A DNA stretch of 64,000 bases from Xanthobacter sp. NM-59. Its GTDB lineage: Bacteria > Pseudomonadota > Alphaproteobacteria > Rhizobiales > Xanthobacteraceae. This document shows, one piece after another, positions 35,501-43,533 of the stretch. The stretch is taken from NCBI RefSeq assembly GCF_021401125.1, contig NZ_JACBFQ010000009.1:186001-250000 (forward strand), given 5' to 3'. The number at the start of each line of letters is the position of its first letter. Position 1 is the stretch's first letter. The position numbers were made by a program, and so were the translations under genes. The notes below the pieces were generated by a model that saw only the letters and a list, made by a program, of their open reading frames with translations, did not search any database and was not told the origin of the DNA.

Positions 35501-38071
35501 CCCCGCCCCGCTCACGGACGCGATGCCCGTGGAGCCCGTGTCATTGCCGATATAGACGCGCGTGGCGGAGACGGCGCCGCCATCGGTCACGGTGAGCTCG
35601 CCGTGACCATAGAGGCCGATATTGATGTAACCGGAATAGGCGGAACCGTCCTCCACCGCGGCCCAGGACGACCCCGCCCCGGTCACGGTCATGGTGCCCG
35701 ACGACCCCGTCAGATTGCCCAGCGTGCCGGTGACAGCGTCGAGCCGCCCCCCGTCGCTCACGGTCACCGTGGCGGTGGTGCCGTTCTCATGACCCGCGAT
35801 GAAGGCGCCACTGAGGGTCATAACGGAGTTGGCGCCAGTGACGGTCACCGTGCCCTGCGAGCCGCTCACCGTGCCGACATAGGTGTCGGTGGCGCCGACC
35901 CAGCCGCCATTTTCGACAGACAGGCTGCCGGTACCCTCATTGCCCACATAGAGGGCGGCGGTGTTGGTCCAGCGGCTGCCACTGTCCTTGATGGTCACCG
36001 TGCCGTTGCCGTCCGCGTACCAGCCGATCACGCCGCCCGGCGAACTGAGGGTCGCACCATCACTGATGGTCAAGGTGCCCGTGCCATGCACGCCGACACC
36101 GATGCGATCAGCACCCACGGTCCAGGACGTGCCCGCTCCGCTTGCGGTGGCGGTCGCGGTTGTCCCCACCTCACCGGCGATGACGACGCCCAGGGAAATC
36201 AGCTGCGCCCCCGTGCCCAGCGCCAGCGTGCCGCCTTCCACATCGACGGTACCGGTGAGGCTGGCGCCCGTGCCGGACAGCGTCCACTGGCCGGTGCCGG
36301 ACTTGGTGAGATCGCCGAAGCCCCGATAGGTGCCGCTCGCGCCCACCGAGCCGAGGGCGAGCGTGGCCGTGCCCGTGCCGGTCAGCTCCAGCGTGTTGCC
36401 CGAGCTGGCATTGGTGACGATGCCGGTGATGGAGGAGGTGTCGTACAGAACCAGGCGGTTGCTGCCCGACCCCATGCTGATGGCCGTGCCCGACGCAGAA
36501 CCGGCGGAGATCGTACCGCGGTTCACGACGGTGCTGTCACCGTTTCCAGTCTCGACCGCGGTCGTGAAGGTGGTGCTGATGCCGCCGCTGTTTGCGAGAT
36601 AATTGGTGGTGCCGTCGAGGGAAACGGCAAGATCGGTGGCGCTCACCGTGCCGGAATTGGTGACGGAGATGTCGCCATTCGTGGTGGGGCCAGTCGCCAC
36701 CGTGCTGCCGGTGGCGAAGCCGCTGTTCGCCACAATGCCGGTCTTGCTCGTGATCGAGCCGGCATTGATGATGGTGACATCCCCCAGGGGCGTTTCCGCC
36801 AGGATGCCGCTGTCGCGAGTGGCGGAAACCACGCCGGTAATGGTGTTCGTGATTTCGATGTCGCCCGCCACATCGACCGACGCGCGCAGGCCGTTATAGC
36901 CGTCAGGGGTCGTGATGGCGGCATGCGCCGCATCAAGAGCAGGATCCCCCTGGGCCGTGACCGTGCCGCTGTTCGTGACGGTGGCCTTGCCATTCTCGGT
37001 GGCGGCATGAATGGCGTTGTCGTTGCCGGAAATGACAGTCCCGGAATTGACGATGGTAGTATCACCATCAGCCGACCAGGCGATCAGGCCCTGGCGGAGC
37101 GTGGCATTGACGCTTCCCGCATTGTCAATGGAGGCAAGCCCCAGATAGTCGATGACGCGGATGCCGGCCGTATACGCGAAAACCTGCCCCGTCGCGGTGT
37201 TCGTCACCGACACGGTTTCGGCGACGGCCCCGTTATGATTGCCGTCGGCATAGATGCCGCGATTATTGGTGGAGGTGACGATTCCGCTGTTGGTGATGCT
37301 CACCGCGCCCAGATTGGTCACGCCGCTTAGCGTGGGGGCATCGTCCGTCGTGCTCGGCGCCGTGCCCATCAGGGTGCCGGCATTGTCGATGACGACATTG
37401 CCCCCCTTGTCGTTGCGAACCCAGATGGTGCCAAAGCCGCCACCACCGCCCATCGTCGCATTCACATCAGGGCCGATATGAACGGTGGCATTCACGATGA
37501 CATCGATGACGCTGGCGTCCGGCAGGGTACCGAACTGCATCACCAGAGCACTGTAAGTGGGGTTGTTGATCGTCGTGGCGCCGGTCAGCGTGACCGTCTG
37601 GTCATAGGTTCCCGGCGTGGTCGGGGAACCGTAGGCCACCACACCGGTGGTCAGGCCATCCACCGTCAGCGTTCCCGCGCCCGTGGTCATGCTCACATTG
37701 ACCAAGGTCGCGTCGCAGCTCAACAAGGTGGTGGTGCCGGTGACCGCGCAATTGGACGGCAACGGAGTCGCACCGGCCACGTGAGCGCCCAAAATGCTGG
37801 CGGCAGCCAGGGACAGCGCGCTGCCGGAGCCGAGCACGAGCGGACGCAGAACCCTGCCGCGGCGACGCTGGAGCCGGGAGCTGCCGCGCGCGGAAGCCGC
37901 ACGCCCCTTGGTGGAGTCCCAGGGGGAGCTCCACTGGGCCAATTCCAGCAGCGGCACCAGGGCCGATGTCAGCAGCAGGCGCCAGCGGTCCAGCAGCCGG
38001 CGCGTGCCTTTCACTCCACCAAGAACCTCGACGCGAACCGCACCCCCACCCTTGACTTCCGCCCGCGTCAT
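29501..38071 (-). CDS. Giant autotransporter with passenger-associated repeats, about 2856 aa
   Basis: A type V secreted surface protein. A long basic N-terminus leads to a hydrophobic segment (VLGSGSALSLAAASILGAHVAGA), an extended signal peptide. The passenger is a beta-helix rich in Gly, Thr and Ser, built of three kinds of repeat. First come ITNSGTV-type strands. Next are about ten modules ending in GTLTVSDGA-like turns. Last are five copies of a PATR unit (AGTLxIGxGG...SGTGTLEKxGAGTLxLTG), with two copies of a WNG...GGTGTW...FMVDGY module between them. The last 285 or so residues form the beta-barrel, from WAHGYGGWGNSF to the terminal Phe. I chose the ATG at 38071; a TTG at 38128 is weaker. 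Ligand unknown; adhesion is a guess. Confidence 0.9.
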   Translation of the reverse strand: MTRAEVKGGGAVRVEVLGGVKGTRRLLDRWRLLLTSALVPLLELAQWSSPWDSTKGRAASARGSSRLQRRRGRVLRPLVLGSGSALSLAAASILGAHVAGATPLPSNCAVTGTTTLLSCDATLVNVSMTTGAGTLTVDGLTTGVVAYGSPTTPGTYDQTVTLTGATTINNPTYSALVMQFGTLPDASVIDVIVNATVHIGPDVNATMGGGGGFGTIWVRNDKGGNVVIDNAGTLMGTAPSTTDDAPTLSGVTNLGAVSITNSGIVTSTNNRGIYADGNHNGAVAETVSVTNTATGQVFAYTAGIRVIDYLGLASIDNAGSVNATLRQGLIAWSADGDTTIVNSGTVISGNDNAIHAATENGKATVTNSGTVTAQGDPALDAAHAAITTPDGYNGLRASVDVAGDIEITNTITGVVSATRDSGILAETPLGDVTIINAGSITSKTGIVANSGFATGSTVATGPTTNGDISVTNSGTVSATDLAVSLDGTTNYLANSGGISTTFTTAVETGNGDSTVVNRGTISAGSASGTAISMGSGSNRLVLYDTSSITGIVTNASSGNTLELTGTGTATLALGSVGASGTYRGFGDLTKSGTGQWTLSGTGASLTGTVDVEGGTLALGTGAQLISLGVVIAGEVGTTATATASGAGTSWTVGADRIGVGVHGTGTLTISDGATLSSPGGVIGWYADGNGTVTIKDSGSRWTNTAALYVGNEGTGSLSVENGGWVGATDTYVGTVSGSQGTVTVTGANSVMTLSGAFIAGHENGTTATVTVSDGGRLDAVTGTLGNLTGSSGTMTVTGAGSSWAAVEDGSAYSGYINIGLYGHGELTVTDGGAVSATRVYIGNDTGSTGIASVSGAGSSITTTSNLYIGTGGDGTLTVSDGAQVSAEIIKIAYFSGVNGTLNIGAASGQTAVAAGAVSADEIWFLDGTGKIVLNHTSTDFSLSAAISGTGEVDVEHGTSTFSGESTFAGALNVTGGKLVVTGAIQPLSGNSALDLTVAGGALEVRGGGQLTTRSAAIGATTGASAVTVTGTGSTWVNAVNSVDLSRGVGQTGSITISDGGTFKSLGSGGLYMAAGGAFTVTGAGSHVQIGDPTAPASPLWLYSYGGTISISDRASVYTSGTYVGGDGGDLATMTVTGAGTSLVADQRLYIGGQNGSYDVYPVNGNGRATVSAGATVTTATVGVGMDPRSEGALLITGAGSQVWAKANSTFATLGNFYVGYAGNATVVVADGAMLKADNEVRVGYDTAGSGELAIGADSGSAAAAAGRVDAAKVVFGAGAGSVVFNHTDAAYVFSAAISGDGSVAQMGSGTTILTGASTYTGATTISGGTLQIGNGGASGSISGNITDNAALVFDRSDDVSYAGVISGSGTLEKRGAGTLTLAGASTLSGQATVSAGTLQLDGSLAGGLAVESGAILTGTGSVGGALAVKAGGTFSGTSGVAFTVGGALTQEATSALALTLNAPSATAVLDVGGNLTLDGTLNLTAGTGFVDGTYRLIDYAGTLTDNGLALGTVPTHSLYRIDTATGGEVNLVVAAGQWWNGAVTTPGGSSVVGGSGTWDVSAATTNWTNAAGSTAASWTQSGLAIFSGAAGTVTVSGAVAPQVAGMEFMTDGYTVGGGAITLASFSAGTAPFILVDGGTATISSALAGTDGMEKKGAGALVLTGANTYTGGTTITAGTLSIGDGGSAGSLVGDITNNAALVFNRADDATYAGDISGTGTLEKKGAGTLVLTGDHTHTGGTTITAGTLQLGNGGTSGSIVGDVANSGTLVFDRSDDVTTSGTITGSGALVQQGTGRLTLAGANSAGAGTTVAAGTLVLTGGASLASDVTVQGGAVLEGSIGGMSGGTVAGTVSVADGGTLRASAAGSHGLTMTGLVLSNTAHLDVGLGTTGASAVFATDTLTLDGILDVTDTGGMSLGVYRLISYTTLTADNGLELGTTPGQYVYEILQTPGQVDLAVLNSDMLYWNGSTTSPDGTLHGGTGTWSANASNTNWLTSTLNQSKAWNSSFAVFAGTPGTVTIDTSSGVVSASGLQFMVDGYEVTGGALVLAAPSGRTQIRVGDGTSAGAGYTAIIASELQGTTGLEKTDVGTLVLTGENTYSGGTVVTAGTLRIGNGGSAGSILGDVENNATLAFDRSDDTTFAGAISGTGTVVQQGAGTLALTGANSFSGGLSIQSGTVQVATAGALGTGGLALQGAGALQASGTFAYGGNVTLTAVGGSGGGTFVVDGAETLTLAGVISGNGQLTKSGSGTLVVTGANTFAGGTVIAAGTLQIGDGGTAGTITGDLVNNGTLVFNRSDAYTFTGAITGSGDVAFTGGGTVSFSSPYQGPVTVDETTVTLVAGTVSGSPFTVNGGGHLGGTATIGGLVVNSGGVVGPGYSPGTLTVSGTVTFNAGSVYQVDVTPSGAHDLIVASGDVTISSDASVEVKAVAGRYPGSSSLQILTTSGTLTGTFGSVTSDYVFLDPTLTYDAQNVYLSLVYNGVDFVTYARTPNEAGVAVAAQALGGGNAVYDAIVALPEGAIAPAFNALSGEIYPSVNTVLQQESIYVRQAVGARLRQAAAGPDALAQSAQAAGPTTGRLSKDLDVTLWAHGYGGWGNSFGNGNAASISNSLGGFLIGADVAVAPNAWAGVFGGYSRSSFDVAARASSGNSDNYDMGAYAGVKLDAFSLRAGFAYGVHDVSASRSIAFPGFAESTNGSYTVGTTQLFGEASYGVPVGAAMFEPFAGLAYVNVGSASFSETLRSAALAVDTGSMDTLYSTLGLRAAFSTELFGRNLTPSVTLGWQHAFGDTDPVAAMRFLGGTTPFSVSGVPIAEDALLVDAGLAYGLSDTASLSVAYTGQFATSASQNAFIAQFSLKF
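31110..34140 (-). repeat. Direct repeats in the autotransporter passenger region
   Basis: Five copies of a unit of about 54 codons lie near 33950-34140, 32900-33095, 32690-32885, 31590-31790 and 31110-31320. The pair at 32690-33095 is adjacent, with a period of about 195 bases, and is very similar at DNA level (for example CAGGGTGCCGGCGGTGATGG recurs). Such repeats can expand or contract by recombination. Confidence 0.75.
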
Positions 38072-38464
38072 CAGCCTTGCCCCGCCCCGAAAGCCCGGCA
38101 TGCGACCGATGCAGCCCGACGAGAACAAGCCCGCGTTCCGCCCCCCAAGGTCGCCCGACCGGATAGTTTCCTTGGCTAAAAGCCGTAGAGGCCCAGTGGA
38201 GAGCGCGCAATGGAGCGGCGAGCGCCGAACCCGGTTTCATCACCGCATTTGTGTATCCAGAGTCAAATTTGTTTCACATTGTGGCATTCCGGTATCACTT
38301 TGCCGTGGAGGTAAGAATCAACCTCACGGACTTCTTGCACAGAAAATAGTCATCTGAAGACGAACAGCTTTAGATCGGCAGCCGCCATAAAGTATAACAC
38401 GCGGTTGCATTCGGAAAATCCGCGCGCGTATCGGTGGATACCCACGCATATCTGTCTTCCCCCT
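38072..38464. other. Intergenic region upstream of the autotransporter
   Basis: Holds the promoter of the autotransporter gene and the 3' flank of the ABC importer operon. Around 38260-38330 it becomes AT-rich, and CCGTGGAGGT...AACCTCACGG (38303-38330) forms an imperfect dyad that could be an operator or the end of the importer transcript. No gene seen. Confidence 0.45.
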
Positions 38465-39298
38465 TCAACGGATCCCGGCACGCAGGAAGGCCTGGATGAA
38501 CTGGCGCTGAAAGATGAGGAAGGCGATCAGCAACGGCGCCACCACCATGATGGTGGCCGCGCTGATAACGGAGATGTCCACCCCGCTCTCGGGCGCACCG
38601 AACAAAGAGAGGCCGACTGTCAGTGGCCGCCTGCCCGGCGTGTTGGTCACGATCAGCGGCCACAGGAAGTTGTTCCAGTGGGTGGCGACGGAAACCAGGG
38701 CGTAAGCAAGATAAACCGGCCGCGCGGCCGGCACATAGACCCGCCAGAGCACCCCGAGCCAGGAGCAGCCCTCCACCCGCGCCGCCTCCTCCAGCTCCAC
38801 CGGCACCGATTTGAAGGCCTGCCGCAGCAAGAAAATGCCGAAGGCGCTCGCCACATAAGGCAGGCCCATGCCGGCGATGGTGTCGAGCAGGGCCAGGCGC
38901 GAAATCATCGCGTAGTTCTCGACGATCAGCACCTCGGGCAGCACGAACAGCTGCAGCAGCACCAGCACGAACAGCGCCTCACGCCCCGGAAAGCGGAAGC
39001 GGGCGAAGGCGTAGCCGGCCAGGGTGCACAGCACGAGCTGCCCCACCAGGGTGAACGACACCAGCGCCAGCGTGTTCAGGGCATAGACGGGCCACGGCGC
39101 CGCCGCCCAGGCCGCGCGATAATTCTCGAAGGTGAAGGGCGCGGCCAGGGAGAAATCCAGCGCCTGCCCCGGCGCCCGCAGGGAGGCCCACAGGGCGAAC
39201 AGAAGCGGGGCGATCCACACCAGCGCCAGCAGCCAGGCGCCGATCGCCTCCAGCGCCGCGCTCCAGCGGATCGGTCGGGCGGGGGATGAAGGCATCAT
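38465..39298 (-). CDS. Carbohydrate ABC importer permease, MalG/UgpE type
   Basis: A 277-residue inner-membrane subunit with six predicted helices, the first at about residues 17-37 (AWLLALVWIAPLLFALWASL). The cytoplasmic coupling loop is ELEEAARVEGCSWLGVLWRVYVP, the EAA motif that contacts the ATPase. WNNFLWPLIVT before the last helices is typical of MalG/UgpE permeases. Its ATG overlaps the stop of the partner permease by four bases (ATGA). It is the last gene of a five-gene operon read leftward: regulator, ATPase, binding protein, permease 1, permease 2. Confidence 0.9.
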   Translation of the reverse strand: MMPSSPARPIRWSAALEAIGAWLLALVWIAPLLFALWASLRAPGQALDFSLAAPFTFENYRAAWAAAPWPVYALNTLALVSFTLVGQLVLCTLAGYAFARFRFPGREALFVLVLLQLFVLPEVLIVENYAMISRLALLDTIAGMGLPYVASAFGIFLLRQAFKSVPVELEEAARVEGCSWLGVLWRVYVPAARPVYLAYALVSVATHWNNFLWPLIVTNTPGRRPLTVGLSLFGAPESGVDISVISAATIMVVAPLLIAFLIFQRQFIQAFLRAGIR

Positions 39299-40206
39299 CG
39301 GTAGTGGATCCGCTTGTCGAGAACCGCGAACTGGAAGACGGCGACGGCGCCCAGCACCAGCAGCACCAGCACCGTCATCGCGGCGGCGTGGGGCCGGTCG
39401 AAATACGAGAAGGCCATCTCCCAGATCCAATAGAGGACGAGCTTGGTCGCGTTGTTCGGCCCGCCCTTGGTGAGGATGAAAAGGTGATCGATCAACTTCA
39501 CCGAATTGATGAGGGCGTTGATGAAGATGAACGCGGTCGTGGGCATCAGCAGCGGCAGCAGGACACGCCGCAGATAGGTGAGGCGCGAAGCCCCCTCCAC
39601 CAAAGCCGCCTCCTTGAGGTCCGGCGGAATGGTCTGGAGCGCCGCCAGATAGAAGATCATGAAGAAGCCCGCCTCCTTCCACACCGTCACCACCATCACC
39701 GCGCCCAGGGCGGTCTGCGGCTGGCCGAGCCAGTTCACGGCGGGAAGGCCGAACAGGGACGTGAAGCTGTCGATGACGCCGAGGCCCGGCGTGTAGAAGA
39801 ACAGCCACAGGTTCGCCGCCGCGACCATGGGCAGCACGGTCGGTGTGAAATAGGCGCTGCGCACGAAGCCCCGCAGGGGAATGCGCGAATCCGCCCACAG
39901 CGCCATGGCGAGCGCCAGGGCGATGGAAACGGGAATGGTCACCGCCGCATAGACGAAATTGTTGCCCAGCACCGTCCAGAAGGTCGGGTCGGCGGCGAGG
40001 TCGGCATAGTTCTCAAGGCCGTTGAACACCGCCGGCCGGCGCGCGGTGCCGCGCGAATAAAGGCTGCCCCACACCGTGGCGAAGGCGGGCAGGAAGGCGA
40101 ACACCGTCAGGAGGATCAGCGCGGGCGAGAGCAGCATCCAGCCATAAAGGGCCTGGAGGCGGCGCTGCTGGCGCGCGATGGGGTCCGGGGCGAGAGCGTC
40201 GGGCAT
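39295..40206 (-). CDS. Carbohydrate ABC importer permease, MalF/UgpA type
   Basis: A 303-residue inner-membrane subunit forming the channel with the gene that follows. The first helix GWMLLSPALILLTVFAFLPAFATVW is the usual UgpA start. FTPTVLPMVAAANLWLFFY and IMIFY-type helices follow, and the EAA loop reads LKEAALVEGASRLTYLRRVLLP. KGGPNNATKLVLYWIWEMAF is the conserved periplasmic segment before the last helix. It lies 64 bases after the binding-protein gene. Permease, ATPase and binding-protein features all point to a sugar or glycerol-phosphate family, not to amino acids or peptides. Confidence 0.9.
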   Translation of the reverse strand: MPDALAPDPIARQQRRLQALYGWMLLSPALILLTVFAFLPAFATVWGSLYSRGTARRPAVFNGLENYADLAADPTFWTVLGNNFVYAAVTIPVSIALALAMALWADSRIPLRGFVRSAYFTPTVLPMVAAANLWLFFYTPGLGVIDSFTSLFGLPAVNWLGQPQTALGAVMVVTVWKEAGFFMIFYLAALQTIPPDLKEAALVEGASRLTYLRRVLLPLLMPTTAFIFINALINSVKLIDHLFILTKGGPNNATKLVLYWIWEMAFSYFDRPHAAAMTVLVLLVLGAVAVFQFAVLDKRIHYR

Positions 40207-40270
40207 GGGGGCTTCTTCGCAGCACGGGGACGGGCGATGACCCGCCCCCGCAGTGTTCCTAAAGGGCGTG

Positions 40271-41539
40271 TCAGTGCTTGAAGGGCTTGAGGAGCCCGTT
40301 GGCGGTGGCCTGGGCGCCCTTCAGCGCCTCGGCCGGGGTCTTGGTGCCGGTCAGGGCGGCCTGAATGGCGTTGTTCAGGGCCTCGCGCACGCGGGCGGTG
40401 TCCCAGGTGGAGAATTCGGCGATGGCGACCTTCAGCTGGTCACGGGCCACCAAAGCCTGGGGGAACTGCTCGCCATAGGCCTTCAGCGCCGGCGTCTCAT
40501 AGGCCGCGGGGCTGACGCCCACATAGCCGGTGGCAATGGACCACTCAGCCGCCCGCTCGGGCGCGGTCATGTAGCGGATCAGCTTCAAGGCGGCGGCGCG
40601 CTCGTCCGGCTTGGCGTTCTTGAAGAGGTAGAAGTTGCCGCCGCCGGTGGGCGAGCCCGGGCGCTTGTGGGCCGGCAGCTCGGCCACGCCGAAGTCGAAC
40701 TTCGCTTCCTTCTTCACGGCGGTGAGGTTGCCGGTAGTATGCCACATCATGGCCGTCTGGCCCTGCACGAAGGCTTGGCGCAGGGTGCCCCATTCCACGA
40801 GCCCGGCGGGCGAGATCTTCGCGTCGGTGGACAAGGACTTCCAGAAGTCGAGCGCCTCGATGACGGCCGGGTCATCGAAATAGACGCTGGCGCCATCCTT
40901 GCTCATCAGCTCCTTGCCGTTCTGGATGGCGAAGCACTGGAACATCCAATAGGGATAGCCGGTGGACGGCACCATGAGGCCGTAGCGGCCGTCCTTGGTG
41001 AGCTTCTTGCCCATGGCCACCATTTCGTCCCAGGTCTTGGGCGGGGCGTTGGGGTCAAGGCCGGCTTCCTTGAACATCTCCTTGTTGTAGTACATGACGA
41101 TGGTGGAGCGCTGGAACGGGATGCCCCAGGTCTTGCCCTCCACCTGGCCATTGGCCATCAGCGCGGGATAAAAGCTGCTGAGCCAAGCCTTTTCATCATC
41201 GCTCTTCACCACATCATCGAACGGCACGATGAGGTCCTGCTCGATGAGATCATAAACGTCGATGGAGAACAGCACCGAGAGCTGGGCCGGCTGGCCGCTC
41301 TTCAGCGCCGAAAGCACGCGCACGCGGGTGTCGTCGTAATTGCCGGCATAAACGGCCTTCACGTCCACATCGGGGTTCTCCTTCTCGAACCCCTCGATCA
41401 TGCCGTCGATGACCTTCGTCAGCGGGCCGCCGACGGAGATCGGGTAATACATGGTGAGCTCGGTCTTCGCGAAAGCCGAGACCGTGGTGGCGGCGAACAG
41501 TCCCGCGGCCATGGCGGCGGCGGTGAAGAAGCGTCTCAT
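40271..41539 (-). CDS. Extracellular solute-binding protein, family 1 (UgpB-like)
   Basis: The periplasmic receptor of the importer, 422 residues. The signal peptide MRRFFTAAAMAAGLFAATTVSAFA is clear, with cleavage after AFA, and there is no lipobox. Mature features include LTMYYPISVGGPLTKVIDGM, FEKENPDVDVKAVYAGNYDD, GIPFQRSTIVMYYNKEMFKEAGLD and GGGNFYLF, all in the family 1 / UgpB pattern. The ligand is not certain; a glycerol phosphate or its diester is favoured by the GlpR-like regulator and operators. It lies between the ATPase gene (52 bases upstream) and permease 1. Confidence 0.9.
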   Translation of the reverse strand: MRRFFTAAAMAAGLFAATTVSAFAKTELTMYYPISVGGPLTKVIDGMIEGFEKENPDVDVKAVYAGNYDDTRVRVLSALKSGQPAQLSVLFSIDVYDLIEQDLIVPFDDVVKSDDEKAWLSSFYPALMANGQVEGKTWGIPFQRSTIVMYYNKEMFKEAGLDPNAPPKTWDEMVAMGKKLTKDGRYGLMVPSTGYPYWMFQCFAIQNGKELMSKDGASVYFDDPAVIEALDFWKSLSTDAKISPAGLVEWGTLRQAFVQGQTAMMWHTTGNLTAVKKEAKFDFGVAELPAHKRPGSPTGGGNFYLFKNAKPDERAAALKLIRYMTAPERAAEWSIATGYVGVSPAAYETPALKAYGEQFPQALVARDQLKVAIAEFSTWDTARVREALNNAIQAALTGTKTPAEALKGAQATANGLLKPFKH

Positions 41540-41590
41540 GGTCGTGTCCTCTGCCTTTTGGGAACGCGTACACGGGTGAAAAGAGAAGGG

Positions 41591-42667
41591 TCAGCCCACG
41601 GCGCCGTCGGGCCGTTGGGCGGAGGGGATGCGCCGGCCGCTCTCGCGGTCGAACCAGTGGATGGCGCCTTCGCCCCAGGCCACCGAGACGGCGCTCCCGG
41701 CTGCGGGCTCCACGCGGCCGGGCACGCGGGCAATCAGCTCCGCTCCGCCTTCCAGCCGCAGATAGACGAAGGTTTCCGCGCCCAGGAACTCGCTCGCGGC
41801 AACGGTGGCGGGGAGCGACCCGGCGCCCGGCGCCAGAAGGCTCAGCTCCTCCGCGCGAATGCCCGCCAGCACCCCCTCGCGCGCTCGCTCCGCGGGCACC
41901 GGCACCCCCGGCAGGGCCGCGGCGGGGATCAGCGTCATCGGCGGGGAGCCGATGAAGCCGGCGGCGAAGGCCGTGGCCGGCTGCTGATAGAGTTCGGCCG
42001 GTGCGCCCCGCTGCTCCACCCGGCCCTGGCGCATGAGAATGACCTGATCGGCCATGCCCATGGCCTCGGTCTGGTCGTGCGTCACGTAGACCACCGTCAT
42101 GCCCAGGCGGCGCTGCAGGGCGCGGATCTCCTGGCGCACGCTGTGGCGCAACTTGGCGTCCAGATTGGAAAGGGGCTCATCCATCAGGCACAGGGGGTGG
42201 TCGGCCACGATGGCGCGGGCGAGGGCCACGCGCTGGCGCTGGCCGCCGGAGAGCTGTGCGGGCTTGCGATCCCCCAGCCCCTCCAGCCCCGTGAGCGCCA
42301 GGGCCTCCTCAAGCTTGCGCTCCCGCACAGCCCGGCCGACGCGGCGCACCTTGAGCCCGAACACGATATTTTCCGCCACCGAGAGATGGGGAAACAGCGC
42401 GTAGGATTGGAACACGACGGACAGGCCCCGCGCCGAGGGCGCCAGTCCCGTCACGTCGCGCCCGCCAATCTCCACGCGCCCGCGATCGGGCGTCTCCAGC
42501 CCTGCGATCAGCCGCAGCGTGGTGGACTTGCCGCAGCCCGAGGGGCCGAGCAGCACCGTGAAGGAGCCGCGGGGAACCGAGATGGAGAGATCCTCCACGC
42601 CGCCGCCACCAGGAAAGGTGCGCGTGACCCGATCCAGCCGCACGAAATCGGAAGCCGTTCCGTCCAT
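41591..42667 (-). CDS. ABC importer ATPase, UgpC/MalK type
   Basis: A 358-residue ATP-binding subunit that energises the importer. Walker A is GPSGCGKST (41-49), the signature is LSGGQRQRVALARA near residues 138-151, and Walker B is LCLMDEPLSNLDAKLR. A switch His occurs in VYVTHDQTEAM. Beyond residue 240 is the OB-like regulatory domain with GIRAEELSL, AVTVAASEFLGAE-like strands and a final AVSVAWGEGAIHWFDRESGRR, as in UgpC/MalK. It starts two bases after the regulator's stop codon, so the two are tightly coupled. Confidence 0.93.
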   Translation of the reverse strand: MDGTASDFVRLDRVTRTFPGGGGVEDLSISVPRGSFTVLLGPSGCGKSTTLRLIAGLETPDRGRVEIGGRDVTGLAPSARGLSVVFQSYALFPHLSVAENIVFGLKVRRVGRAVRERKLEEALALTGLEGLGDRKPAQLSGGQRQRVALARAIVADHPLCLMDEPLSNLDAKLRHSVRQEIRALQRRLGMTVVYVTHDQTEAMGMADQVILMRQGRVEQRGAPAELYQQPATAFAAGFIGSPPMTLIPAAALPGVPVPAERAREGVLAGIRAEELSLLAPGAGSLPATVAASEFLGAETFVYLRLEGGAELIARVPGRVEPAAGSAVSVAWGEGAIHWFDRESGRRIPSAQRPDGAVG

Positions 42668-42669
42668 GT

Positions 42670-43455
42670 TCAGGCTCCCACGCCAAAGGCCGCGACCTGC
42701 AGCCGCGCCGCCACATCAGGCGCGTCGAACAGCGGCGCGCAGGCGGAAGGGGGCGCGGCATCGAGCACCACCATGTGGACATCGGCAATGTGCCCGCCGC
42801 GTGCGGGGGCCGGCCGGCCGAACTTGCTGATGTCGGCCACCAGCACCGAGCGGCGGCAGCTTTCCAGGATGGCGGTGCGGGCCAGCACCTCGTCCCGGTC
42901 GAAATCCACCAGCGTGCCGTCCGGCTCGATGCCGGCGACGCCGAAAATGCCGAAATCCACCCGGTAATTGCGGTACATCTCCTCCACATGGGGGCCGAGC
43001 ATGTCGCGGTCGGGCAGGCGCACAGGGCCGCCGGGCAGGATGATGCGGTTCGAGGCCGTCACGCTCAGCGCCATCGCCACGCTCAGATTGTTGGTGAGGA
43101 CGGTCAGGTCCTCGTGGCCCTGCATGGCCAGCGCCACGAATTCGGGCGTGGTGCCAATGCCGAACGACACCGAGGCGCCATTGGGAATGAGGCCGGCCAC
43201 CAGGTCGCCAATGGCTTCCTTGGCGCGCGGATGCATGATGCGGCGCGAGGCATAGGGCAGGTTGAGCCGGGGCGCCTCCATGTATTCCGCGCCCCCGCGC
43301 CGCCGACGCAGCAGGTTCGCGTCACACAGGCAGTTGATGTCCCGCCGGATGGTCTGCGGGGTCACGCTGAAATGCTCGGAAAGCTGCTCGATGCTCAGGA
43401 AGCCGCCCTGGCGGGCCAGCTCCACAATGTCCTGCTGCCGCGAAGTGATGTTCAT
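42670..43455 (-). CDS. DeoR/GlpR-family transcriptional repressor
   Basis: First gene of the importer operon, 261 residues. The N-terminal winged helix has QQDIVELARQGGFLSIEQLSEHFSVTPQTIRRDINCL, the DeoR signature, followed by the wing NLLRRRRGGAEY. The C-terminal DeoR sensor domain holds SFGIGTTPEFVALAM, TVLTNNLSVAMAL and GIFGVAGIEPDGTLVDFD, regions that bind a phosphorylated sugar in relatives. I chose the ATG at 43455; a TTG at 43470 lies inside the operator. The dyads directly upstream resemble GlpR sites, so it probably represses its own operon. Confidence 0.9.
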   Translation of the reverse strand: MNITSRQQDIVELARQGGFLSIEQLSEHFSVTPQTIRRDINCLCDANLLRRRRGGAEYMEAPRLNLPYASRRIMHPRAKEAIGDLVAGLIPNGASVSFGIGTTPEFVALAMQGHEDLTVLTNNLSVAMALSVTASNRIILPGGPVRLPDRDMLGPHVEEMYRNYRVDFGIFGVAGIEPDGTLVDFDRDEVLARTAILESCRRSVLVADISKFGRPAPARGGHIADVHMVVLDAAPPSACAPLFDAPDVAARLQVAAFGVGA

Positions 43456-43467
43456 TCCCGTCCATCG

Positions 43468-43487
43468 CAATGTTCAATCGAACATTG
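43468..43487. promoter_or_regulatory. GlpR-like operator upstream of the importer operon
   Basis: CAATGTTC (43468-43475), AATC, GAACATTG (43480-43487) is a perfect 8+8 dyad. The half-sites ATGTTC/GAACAT are those of E. coli GlpR operators, although the spacer here is four bases rather than six. It starts 13 bases before the repressor ATG. Confidence 0.6.
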
Positions 43488-43533
43488 GCGGGACCGTATC
43501 CGGCCTCATTGAAGCTAAGGCGTCAGTTCTGCG

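Noticed and set aside
32141-37330. A 1729-codon open frame on the plus strand opposite the autotransporter
   Set aside because: It mirrors the Gly/Thr/Ser-rich codons of the autotransporter and gives an Arg/His/Gly-rich repetitive translation with no start context or domain. The sense-strand protein has a signal peptide, repeats and a complete beta-barrel.
40253-42967. A 904-codon plus-strand open frame over the ABC importer genes
   Set aside because: Antisense to three well-recognised genes and compositionally random.
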